Source: Rhodospirillaceae bacterium (lineage in GTDB: Bacteria > Pseudomonadota > Alphaproteobacteria > Rhodospirillales > Rhodospirillaceae). From it: DNA of 34,840 nt. Numbering within the stretch: the stretch's first letter is position 1; the number at the start of each line of letters is the position of its first letter. Position numbers and translations under genes: made by a program. The notes beneath the pieces were generated by a model. That model was not told the DNA's origin. It searched no databases and saw only the letters and a list, made by a program, of their open reading frames with translations. Where the stretch lies: assembly GCA_020852595.1 (NCBI GenBank), contig JADZAK010000057.1, positions 1-34,840 of the forward strand, in the 5' to 3' direction. Positions 6,604-13,995 of this stretch are shown piece by piece.

Positions 6604-9600
6604 CTACAGCGTGAAGCGCACGCCGGCGCGGAAGATGCGCCCCAGAATGTCGTACAGGATTGGATTGGTCTGGGCGTATCCATAAGGCGTACCGTTGATC
6701 CGCGGCACCGCGGCGGGATCCTTGTTCGCCACATTCTGGATATTGAGGAACAGGCTGGCGCTGTTCCCGAACTTGTAGGCCAGGGATACGTCCACATAAG
6801 CCGCCCCGTCGATGCGGTTCACATTGATCGTCGGATGATCGATGGTCGCGGCGGGGCAGCCCGACGCGCAGGCGATGAAGGCGTTGCCGAGGGTGCCGGC
6901 GCTGACGCCGCGCGCGGTCAGCGCCGCCGTAAGGGCGCCGCCGTCGTAGGCCAGCGAGGCCATCCAGCGCCAGCTCGGCATACCGCTGTCCGACGAGTTC
7001 CCCTCGTTCACACCCGCGATATTCACCGGCGTATTGAGATCGTTGGTGAGGACATTCTTGCGGTTGTGCGTCGCGAGGCCGCGCAAGGTCAGCGATCCCG
7101 TCCAGCCTTCCGAGATCCGCGCGAGCGCAAGACGATAACTGGCTTCGAAGTCCACCCCCTCGACCGTCTGCCGCGCAAGGTTGAGCGGCGTGATGTTGAC
7201 GAGATACTGCTCCTGCCCGTTGCCGTATGTCCGCGTGATGGCGTCGCAGAACAGCCGGTGTCCCCGGTAGCAGAAGTTGACCACGTCCTGGCCCTGCAGC
7301 AGCTGGATCGAATCCTTGATATTGAGCCGCCAGTAATCGACCGACGCATTGAAGCCCGGCAAGACCCGCGGCTGCAGCACGAGGCCTAAACCGGTCGTGT
7401 CCGCCTTTTCGGGTGTAAGGCCCGGATTGCCGTGACTGAAGATGCGGATGAACGCGGTCGGATCGCTGGTGACGAGATTGATGACGTTGTTGGTGCCGCT
7501 GACGCCGCCCGAGAAAAGTTCCAGAAGATTCGGCGCACGGATATCGCGCGAGCGGGTCGCTCGGATTTTCACATCGTCGACGGGCGCGTATGTGAACCCA
7601 AGCTTCCAGGTCGTTACATATCCCGAGGTGCTGTAAGATGTGGCGCGCACCGCCGCATTGACGTCCATGCTGCGCGCGAAGGCTTCATCCTCGGCCAACG
7701 GAACGACGGTTTCGGCAAAGCCTTCGGAAACCGTGTAACCGCCGAACGACGGCATGTAGTTGCCGAGGAACCAGCCGGTCGGGCCGGCGACGCCCCCCAC
7801 CTTTTCACTGCGGTGCTCCGCTCCGAACGCAAAAGAAATGGGCCCCGCCCAGTTCCGCACCGGTGCGCCGTGCACGGAAAAAGCCTGTACGTTCTGCTCG
7901 TAACGCTCGGTGCGCCAATCGGTCCCGGTGATGTAGTTCAACGCCGCCTGTGAATTCACGCCAAGGCCGAACAAGTTATAGGGCACACATCCATTGCCCG
8001 GATCGGTCAGCGCCGCGCGGCAGACGATCGCCCCGCGCGCATCCCTGACGGCGTCGCTCGCCATCGCGAAATTCGCCGTATGAATGACGCGCTGAAGCTT
8101 GGACGTGTGGTGCGTGACGCCGTTCTGGAGATAGGCGTCCCACGTCCAGGGCGCATCCATCAGATCGAAAACACCGTGGGCGCCGAGCACCGTGCGGGTC
8201 GTGCGCCGGTCCCCGAGGACTTCCGGCGATCTGTTTTCGAGGTCGCCATTGATCGTCCCGAAGCCGAACGAGGTCACGCCCAAAGCCGCCGCGCGCGCGG
8301 CGACGGAGGCCGGGATGAAGGCGTTATCCGCGGCGACGGTAAGATTGCCCGAATAAAGGGGCAGAAGGGCGATGGAATAGGAATCGGCATGCCCCCAGCC
8401 GTGTTGCACGAAGATATTCACGTCGTCGGTGAGATCGTAGCCGAGACGCGCGAACAGGTTCTGGCGCGAGGAGCGCGTGCCGAGGCTCTGTGTCGCATGC
8501 ACATTGAGCGAGGAGGCCTGGCTCGAACCGTACATATTCGAACCGTCGGTGAGCAGGCCGTAGTCGAATTGGTAAGGCGTGCCGCCCGGGCCGAACGCAA
8601 TGCCCTTGAGCGGCCCGGATGTGATCAGCCCGCCGGGCGCGGCGCGCGAATTGTTCACGGGATCGAGGATGAGAAGCTGCGGTTCGCCATTGGTTGGCGT
8701 GTAGTTCGGATTGGCGAGCTGTCCGATGTTCGAGCGGTTCCACGCCCGGTTCGACGGATGCACGACGCCGCCGTTGTGCTCGACCTCGCCGCTGAGAAGC
8801 GCATGCAGGCGGCCGTTCGCGAACTCATGCCCCGCGGTCATGGCGATCTTGAATCCGGCGTTGTCGCCGTACGTCGTCATGCCGCCCGAGACTTCGCCTT
8901 TGACGCCGGTGAAGGTCTTGTCGAGGACGAAATTCACGACGCCCGCCAAGGCATCGGAGCCGTAGGCCGCCGACGCGCCGCCGGTGACCACGTCGACGCG
9001 GGATACGAGCTGCTGCGGGAATGTATTCACGTCCGCCGCGCCGGTGATCGTGCCCGCGACCGAACGCTGGCCGTCGAGCAGCACCAGCGTGCGCTGAATG
9101 CCGAGATCGCGCAGACTCAAGCCGTTCGTTCCGGCGACGCCCGAGGCCGTCTGGATGTTCTGGTTCGGAGTCTGGCTGCCCGCGAAGGCCGGCAAGGCGT
9201 TGACGAGATCGGCGAGATTGCCGGTGGCCTGGCGCGCGATCTGATCGGCGCCCAGCACCGTGACAGGGGTCGGCGCCGCGTAGCCGCCGCGCGCGATACG
9301 CATGCCGGGCACGAGGATCTCCTCGACCACGTCGGACATGGCGAGTTGCGGCGCCGGCGGCGGCGGGGCCCGGCGCGCTTCGCGAACTTCCGGAACAGGG
9401 ACCGGCGTTTCCGGCGCCGTGATCACGAAGACCGCGCCACGATTGTTGATGACTTGAAGACCGCTGCCGTCCAGCAGGCGGCGGATGGCGTCCTCGGCGG
9501 TGAACGATCCGCTGAGACCTTTTGTGCGCAAGCCTTTCACCTGGTCGGGCGCGAACACCAGATTGATCCCGGTGTCCCGTTGCAGGCGCTTGAGTCCGTC

Positions 9601-9750
9601 CTCGATGCTCATCGCGCCGATCTTCACGGCATAGCGCGGCCCGGCGGCCTGCGCGGCGGCAGGGCGCGGGACCGTACCGGCCGCGAGCGCGGTCAGCGAC
9701 AGCAATACGGCCGCGGCGGCATGCTTGGTGCGAGGAGGGAAACGACGCAT
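6604..9750 (-). CDS. TonB-dependent transducer receptor with STN domain (regulon 1 receptor B)
   Basis: 1048 residues. The signal peptide is about 1-33. The STN domain (about 38-105: YAVKIGAMSIEDGLKRLQRD, ITGINLVFAPDQVKGLRTKG-like strand, then AEDAIRRLLDGSGL) is the module that contacts FecR. A Pro/Ala linker leads to a TonB box (VVEEILVPGMRI), plug and barrel ending LGRIFRAGVRFTL. The plug and barrel closely match receptor A (RTLVLLDGQRSV, VTGGASAAYGSDAL, LKGIAFGPGGTPYQF), so the two are paralogues that differ mainly in the STN domain. ATG 9750 gives a compact signal peptide; the frame is open up to 9924 but that extension looks non-coding. No strong ribosome site is seen. It most likely signals to the FecR at 5584-6603. 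Confidence 0.9.
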   Translation of the reverse strand: MRRFPPRTKHAAAAVLLSLTALAAGTVPRPAAAQAAGPRYAVKIGAMSIEDGLKRLQRDTGINLVFAPDQVKGLRTKGLSGSFTAEDAIRRLLDGSGLQVINNRGAVFVITAPETPVPVPEVREARRAPPPPAPQLAMSDVVEEILVPGMRIARGGYAAPTPVTVLGADQIARQATGNLADLVNALPAFAGSQTPNQNIQTASGVAGTNGLSLRDLGIQRTLVLLDGQRSVAGTITGAADVNTFPQQLVSRVDVVTGGASAAYGSDALAGVVNFVLDKTFTGVKGEVSGGMTTYGDNAGFKIAMTAGHEFANGRLHALLSGEVEHNGGVVHPSNRAWNRSNIGQLANPNYTPTNGEPQLLILDPVNNSRAAPGGLITSGPLKGIAFGPGGTPYQFDYGLLTDGSNMYGSSQASSLNVHATQSLGTRSSRQNLFARLGYDLTDDVNIFVQHGWGHADSYSIALLPLYSGNLTVAADNAFIPASVAARAAALGVTSFGFGTINGDLENRSPEVLGDRRTTRTVLGAHGVFDLMDAPWTWDAYLQNGVTHHTSKLQRVIHTANFAMASDAVRDARGAIVCRAALTDPGNGCVPYNLFGLGVNSQAALNYITGTDWRTERYEQNVQAFSVHGAPVRNWAGPISFAFGAEHRSEKVGGVAGPTGWFLGNYMPSFGGYTVSEGFAETVVPLAEDEAFARSMDVNAAVRATSYSTSGYVTTWKLGFTYAPVDDVKIRATRSRDIRAPNLLELFSGGVSGTNNVINLVTSDPTAFIRIFSHGNPGLTPEKADTTGLGLVLQPRVLPGFNASVDYWRLNIKDSIQLLQGQDVVNFCYRGHRLFCDAITRTYGNGQEQYLVNITPLNLARQTVEGVDFEASYRLALARISEGWTGSLTLRGLATHNRKNVLTNDLNTPVNIAGVNEGNSSDSGMPSWRWMASLAYDGGALTAALTARGVSAGTLGNAFIACASGCPAATIDHPTINVNRIDGAAYVDVSLAYKFGNSASLFLNIQNVANKDPAAVPRINGTPYGYAQTNPILYDILGRIFRAGVRFTL

Positions 9751-10116
9751 CGCGCTACGAGGAGAACCTTGCGCGCGCGAGTTATACGGGAGACGAAACC
9801 GCGGGTGCGTCGGGCCGCATCGGGCCGGCGGTGCTGGTGCGCATGGTGTGCTCCCCTTTGTGGTGACCGCGACGCTGCGTCGTCCACACGATTGCCGGAC
9901 ATCGGACCGGAAAACCGCGCTCACGCGGTCCGGCGTCGACCCTCCCTGCGAAAATCGGCGCGGCGGCTTTCGTGCGGGGCTTACGCGTATCGTCTAAGCC
10001 GCCGCGAGTATCACAAATATCGGCGAGTCCCCTCAACAGCAATTCAGCCGAAGCCGGCGCAACTGTTACATCCGCCGCACCGCAAAATTCAGGATGATGC
10101 GAATTTCACATTCGGC
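9751..10116. other. Intergenic region upstream of receptor B with mutually exclusive hairpins
   Basis: No gene is seen. Structures: ACCGCG (9914-9919) with CGCGGT (9924-9929), extended by CCGG at 9907-9910 and 9930-9933; a perfect 11-bp inverted repeat, CGCGGCGGCTT (9959-9969) with AAGCCGCCGCG (9996-10006); and an alternative stem, GGCTTA (9978-9983) with TAAGCC (9995-10000), which would compete for the same right arm. GCGAATTTC (10099-10107) and GAAATTTCGC (10124-10133) form an imperfect inverted repeat overlapping the next promoter. The 33-bp ECF element does not recur here on the minus strand. Confidence 0.5.
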
Positions 10117-10149
10117 CCTGTCGGAAATTTCGCGTCCGTTACGTAGTAC
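10117..10149 (+). promoter_or_regulatory. Candidate ECF sigma promoter for the structured leader and amidase
   Basis: This second copy of the 33-base element begins CCTGTCGGAAA and ends TTACGTAGTAC. It differs from the copy at 4909-4941 at five internal positions only, with no change in spacing. It points right, towards a hairpin-rich stretch (10155-10326) and the amidase ATG at 10378. The likely sigma factor is the one at 5043-5582, by inference. Confidence 0.6.
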
Positions 10150-10154
10150 CCTCT

Positions 10155-10330
10155 ACCCTTCTTGGGTTTCAGGGGATTGGCCTCGGTCTCGGCCGCCTGA
10201 TGTCACGGACGGGGATTTGCGAGTGGGAGACTGCCTGGGGCGCACCCCGGAAGTTTCCCGGCTATCGTCTGGTTCCCCCCAACGATAGTCTTGGGCCGGC
10301 CGCGGCACTTCCCTGCGCGGCCGGCCTCCT
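10155..10330 (+). ncRNA. Structured leader or small RNA ahead of the amidase gene
   Basis: At least five hairpins follow each other directly downstream of the promoter element. They are ACCC/GGGT (10155-10158, 10164-10167); GGCC/GGCC (10179-10182, 10191-10194); a long one with GGGAGACT (10225-10232) and AGTTTCCC (10252-10259) capped by GGGG-CGCA-CCCC (10237-10248); CTATCGT/ACGATAG (10262-10268, 10282-10288); and a perfect 11-bp stem, GGCCGGCCGCG (10294-10304) with CGCGGCCGGCC (10316-10326), followed by TCCTTT. The last could be a weak intrinsic terminator, which would make 10155-10330 a discrete sRNA. Otherwise it is a roughly 220-base 5' UTR of the amidase. I do not recognise it as a known riboswitch, SRP RNA or RNase P. 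A 6S-like RNA cannot be excluded. Confidence 0.5.
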
Positions 10331-10377
10331 TTCACCATCCAAAGCTTCACTTGAAGATTTCACTTGGAGATCACGTC

Positions 10378-12051
10378 ATGACGACCCTTGCTCGTTTCAC
10401 GCCGGCCCGCCCCAAGTTCATCGGTGTGGGCGCCATGGTCATCGCAGGCGTCATGGCTTTTGCGCCGCCCGTCATGGCCGAGACTCTCGATCTCACCAGC
10501 GCGACCATCGCCGACGTGCAGGCCGCGCTGGGCACACGCAAGCTGTCGTCGGAAAAGCTGACGCAAGCCTACCTCGCGCGCATCAAGGCCTACGACAAGC
10601 AGGGCCCGGCGATCAACGCGGTCATCCTGGTGAACCCGAACGCCGTCAAAGAAGCCCGCGCCATGGACCGCGAGCGCCGCGCCGGCAAGGTGCGCGGGCC
10701 GCTGCACGGCATCCCCGTCATCGTGAAGGACAACTACAACACCGTCGACATGCCGACGACCGCGGGCTCGCAACTGCTGGCGGGTTCGATCCCGCCGACG
10801 GACGCCTACGTGGTGAAGAAGCTGCGGGACGCGGGCGCGATCATCATTGCCAAGGTAAATCTGAATGAATTCGCCGGCAGCGGCGGCATGACCAACGGCG
10901 AGAAAGACGCGAAGATCGCCGCCATGGGCCGTGCGCAGGCGGGCTTCAGCTCGCAGGGTGGGCAGACACGCAATCCGCACGACATCGCGCGCGTCCCGTC
11001 CAGCTCCAGCGGCGGCACCGGCGCGTCGGTCGCGGCCGCGTTCGGACAATTCGGCCTCGGCACCGACACGGGCGGCTCGGTGCGCGGCCCCTCGTCGGTC
11101 AACGGCATCGTCGGCCTCAAGACCAGCTATGGCCTGGTGAGCCGCGCCGGCATCGTGCCGCTGTCCTTGAGCCTCGATACCTCGGGCCCGATGGCGCGCC
11201 GCGTCTATGACGTGGCCGCGGCCCTCAACGTGATGGTCGGTGTCGATCCGGACGATTCAACGACACAGATGTCGGTCGGCAAAGCCGAAACCGATTACAC
11301 CAAATTCGCGAAGCCGGGCGGGCTCAAAGGCGCGCGCATCGGGATCGGCCGCGATTTCCTGGGCGGTGACGATCAGGTGGACAAGATTACCGAAGACGCG
11401 ATCGCGACGTTGAAGTCGCTCGGCGCGGAGATCGTCGATCCGATCAAGGTGCCCAACTACCTGCTCGACCAGCGCAGCGGCGTCTACGCCCTGCTGGTCA
11501 ACACCGAGTTCAAAGCCCAGATCACGGACTACCTTCAAACCCTGAAGCCGGGTTTCCCGAAGAGCTTCGACGAGATCGTGGCGCTGGCAAACGATCCCGC
11601 GACGAACTACCGCAGCCCGGAGAAGGCCTTCGGATTGAAATACTCGCAAGCGCATGCCGTCGGGATCGATACACCGACCTATCTTGCGCTCAAGAACCGG
11701 ACCCTGCCCGCCATTCGCGCCGGCGTGGAGGCCGTGTTCACGTCCTACAAGATCGACGCCATCCTGGCGCCGACCAATTCGGCGCCGGCGCAGCTGATCG
11801 CGGAGCCGCGGCGCGGCGGCGGCGGACGCGGCGATTCGCCGGGCAACCTGACCAATGAATCCTGGGTGCCGGAGATGGTGGTGCCCGCGGGCATGACCGG
11901 CGAAGGCCTGCCGGTGACGATCTCGTTCATCGGCATGCCGTTCAGCGACGCCAAGCTGATCGGCTACGCCTATGACTTCGAACAGGCGACAAAAGCCCGG
12001 CGCCTGCCGAAGCACACCCCTGAACTGAAGACCGATAAGATCGATTACTAG
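10378..12051 (+). CDS. Exported amidase (amidase signature family)
   Basis: 557 residues. A Sec signal peptide ends at about residue 34 (PPVMA-ETL), so the enzyme acts in the periplasm or outside. The amidase-signature Ser-cisSer-Lys triad is complete: K117 in PVIVKDNYNT, the cis-Ser in PSSSSGGTGAS (about 210-211), and the nucleophile S234 in GTDTGGSVRGPSS. It should hydrolyse a C-N amide bond; the substrate cannot be read from the sequence. A Gly/Arg-rich loop (RRGGGGRGDSPG, about 480) is an insertion. ATG 10378 has GGAG eight bases upstream. The gene lies downstream of the structured leader and the ECF-type promoter, which suggests it processes a compound taken up by the regulon 1 receptors. 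Its stop overlaps the stop of the convergent FAD protein. Confidence 0.92.
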   Translation: MTTLARFTPARPKFIGVGAMVIAGVMAFAPPVMAETLDLTSATIADVQAALGTRKLSSEKLTQAYLARIKAYDKQGPAINAVILVNPNAVKEARAMDRERRAGKVRGPLHGIPVIVKDNYNTVDMPTTAGSQLLAGSIPPTDAYVVKKLRDAGAIIIAKVNLNEFAGSGGMTNGEKDAKIAAMGRAQAGFSSQGGQTRNPHDIARVPSSSSGGTGASVAAAFGQFGLGTDTGGSVRGPSSVNGIVGLKTSYGLVSRAGIVPLSLSLDTSGPMARRVYDVAAALNVMVGVDPDDSTTQMSVGKAETDYTKFAKPGGLKGARIGIGRDFLGGDDQVDKITEDAIATLKSLGAEIVDPIKVPNYLLDQRSGVYALLVNTEFKAQITDYLQTLKPGFPKSFDEIVALANDPATNYRSPEKAFGLKYSQAHAVGIDTPTYLALKNRTLPAIRAGVEAVFTSYKIDAILAPTNSAPAQLIAEPRRGGGGRGDSPGNLTNESWVPEMVVPAGMTGEGLPVTISFIGMPFSDAKLIGYAYDFEQATKARRLPKHTPELKTDKIDY

Positions 12052-13388
12052 GATTTCAACAACGTCTCGGCCATCTGCGCGCAGGCGCGACGGATATCCG
12101 GAACGGATGTGATCTCCCAGAAGGCGCCGCGCGTCGGAGGGCCTACGGCGAAGATATTCGGCGAGACGACGCCTTTGGCGTCGATGACGGCGCAATCGTC
12201 GCTGACGTCCAGTCCGAGCTGAAGCGGATCGGGGCGGATGGCGCCGGCTTCGACCGCGGTGCGCACCAAGGGATTCGTGGTCTGGGAATAGTCGCCTTGC
12301 GGTCCCGTGCAGTTCACGATCCACGATGACGCCAGATGTCGGAGGCCCTCCTCGCCGCGCGGACGGACCATTATGCCGAACGCGCCATCCTTCCAGTCTA
12401 TGGACACGATGCGGCCGGCCGCGACCGTCAGCTGCCCGGACTCGCGCACCGACGTCAGCGTATCGGCAATCGCCGGCGCCACGCGGTGACGATGCACCTC
12501 CCACAGCGGGCGGACATGCCGCAGGAACCGACGCCGCTCCGCGGATGAGAGACGGCGCCAGGTCTCGATCGTCCACGGCCTGAATGCGTCGACGACGTCG
12601 CGCCAGTCATGACCGGTTGACGGAGCCGCCTGCGCCGCCCGGCGAAAGTCGCGAAACAGCGCACGCAGGCCGCTCGTCGGCCGTTCCATCGTCATCGGCT
12701 TCGCCGTCTCGTGACGGTTGGGCACGTAGCCGTGGCGGGATATGACGTTGATCTTTCCGCTGTGTTTGCGGCTTACAAGGCTCTGCACCACGTCGGCCAT
12801 GGTGAGACCGCTGCCGACGATCAGGACGTCGCCGTGCGCCGGAATGGCGTCGAGCCCTCGCGCCTTCCATGCATCATGCAGATAACGCGCGGAATTTCGC
12901 GCCGCGTCGGTCAAGCCCGGCGGCGGCCCCGGCGGCAAATTGCCGAAACACAAGGCGATACGGTCGAAGACGAGACGCCGTCCGTCCTCAAGACCGACGG
13001 CCGGCTGCGCCCCGGGATGAAGCGCGCGCGCCACGCCGGTGACAAGAGACACGGGCACTCTTCCCGCCTGCTCCGCCACGGCCGCGCGCAGCACATGGCC
13101 GACATATTCGCCGTAACGCATCCGCGACATGAAGGCCGACGCCGGCGACGGATCGCCGCTCGCGCTCAGCCACGCGTGGAAGTTCCGCACGTCGTCGGGA
13201 AAGGCGCCCATGTTTCCGGCGCGCACATTCAAGAGGTGCTCCGGGTTCACCGTCCCGTAGGCCGCGCCGCGGCCGAGGGCATCGCCGCTCTCGATGATCG
13301 TGATCGCCGTGCCCACGGGCGCCCGGCGCAGAAGTTGGACCGCAAGCAGGCACCCGCTAAACCCGCCGCCGATAATTCCGATATGCAT
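12048..13388 (-). CDS. FAD/NAD(P)-binding protein (NAD_binding_9 type)
   Basis: 446 residues. The N-terminus MHIGIIGGGFSGCLLAVQLL is a dinucleotide-binding GxGxxG fold for FAD. A second Rossmann motif appears near residue 175 (DVLIVGSGLTMADVVQSL) for NAD(P). NCTGP near the C-terminus and FAVGPPTRGAFWEITSVPDIR complete the fold. Proteins of this type are related to flavin monooxygenases and to hydroxyacyl/FAD-dependent oxidoreductases of unknown substrate; lysine/ornithine N-hydroxylases share the overall plan. The start at 13388 puts the GxGxxG motif at its usual place. The frame upstream to 14027 is open only as the shadow of other genes. The stop codon CTAG (12048-12051) is shared with the convergent amidase. 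Confidence 0.85.
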   Translation of the reverse strand: MHIGIIGGGFSGCLLAVQLLRRAPVGTAITIIESGDALGRGAAYGTVNPEHLLNVRAGNMGAFPDDVRNFHAWLSASGDPSPASAFMSRMRYGEYVGHVLRAAVAEQAGRVPVSLVTGVARALHPGAQPAVGLEDGRRLVFDRIALCFGNLPPGPPPGLTDAARNSARYLHDAWKARGLDAIPAHGDVLIVGSGLTMADVVQSLVSRKHSGKINVISRHGYVPNRHETAKPMTMERPTSGLRALFRDFRRAAQAAPSTGHDWRDVVDAFRPWTIETWRRLSSAERRRFLRHVRPLWEVHRHRVAPAIADTLTSVRESGQLTVAAGRIVSIDWKDGAFGIMVRPRGEEGLRHLASSWIVNCTGPQGDYSQTTNPLVRTAVEAGAIRPDPLQLGLDVSDDCAVIDAKGVVSPNIFAVGPPTRGAFWEITSVPDIRRACAQMAETLLKS

Positions 13389-13466
13389 GCCCCAGGGATA
13401 AAGCCCAAACCCGGCGGCGTCCAGCGAGGCCTTTCCCGCGAAAGCGCCCATGGGTAAATTCGCGCC

Positions 13467-13931
13467 ATGACCCTTGACTCCGTCCGCGCCGACCTGGCGC
13501 ACCGCGCCCCCGATCTTGAGATCATCGAATCGCACCTCAGCACCGCGACCGTTGCGCTGGCGGCCATCGCCCACGGGGTGGAGCCGGGACAAATCGCCAA
13601 AACGCTGTCGCTGAAAATCGCGGACCGGCGCTTCCTGCTGGTCGCGCGCGGCGACTACCGTCTCGACAACAAAAAAGCCAAGGCCGCCTTCGGGGCCAAG
13701 CCGAGCATGCTGTCGCATGATGAGGTCGTGGCGATCACCGGCCATCCGGTCGGCGGGGTCTGCCCCTTCGGCCTCGCACAGCCTTTGCAAATCTATTGCG
13801 ACATTTCGCTGAAAAGCTTCGGCGAGGTTTGGCCGGCGGCGGGGTCCGTCAACAGTTCGATCCGCATCACGCCGCAGCGGCTGGCGGACCTTGTGGGCGC
13901 GACGTGGGTCGACGCCTGTAACGCGCCCTGA
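13467..13931 (+). CDS. YbaK/EbsC-family aminoacyl-tRNA deacylase
   Basis: 154 residues, full length for the stand-alone YbaK/ProX editing domain, which hydrolyses mischarged tRNA such as Cys- or Ala-tRNA(Pro). Family features are the lysine in GQIAKTLSLKI (about residue 45), LLVARGDYRLDNKKAK, and the GGVCPFGL turn (about 95-102) that lines the active site. It ends with the usual SSIRITPQRLADLVGATWVD. It is divergent from the FAD protein across 78 bases. Specificity (Pro, Cys or Ala) cannot be read. Confidence 0.9.
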   Translation: MTLDSVRADLAHRAPDLEIIESHLSTATVALAAIAHGVEPGQIAKTLSLKIADRRFLLVARGDYRLDNKKAKAAFGAKPSMLSHDEVVAITGHPVGGVCPFGLAQPLQIYCDISLKSFGEVWPAAGSVNSSIRITPQRLADLVGATWVDACNAP

Positions 13932-13995
13932 ATCTCCTCGCTTCGACTCGAACCCTGTCGTAACGTCCTTGCCTGTGGGCCGTGAGGGGGAACGC

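Noticed and set aside
8080-10146. 688-codon plus-strand frame opposite receptor B
   Set aside because: Antisense shadow of the STN-bearing receptor; no motif, no ribosome site, and it runs through the intergenic hairpins and the promoter element.
10155-10330. Identification of the structured leader as 6S RNA, SRP RNA or a known riboswitch
   Set aside because: I could not align conserved core motifs of any of these from memory; 6S remains possible but unsupported without a covariance-model search.
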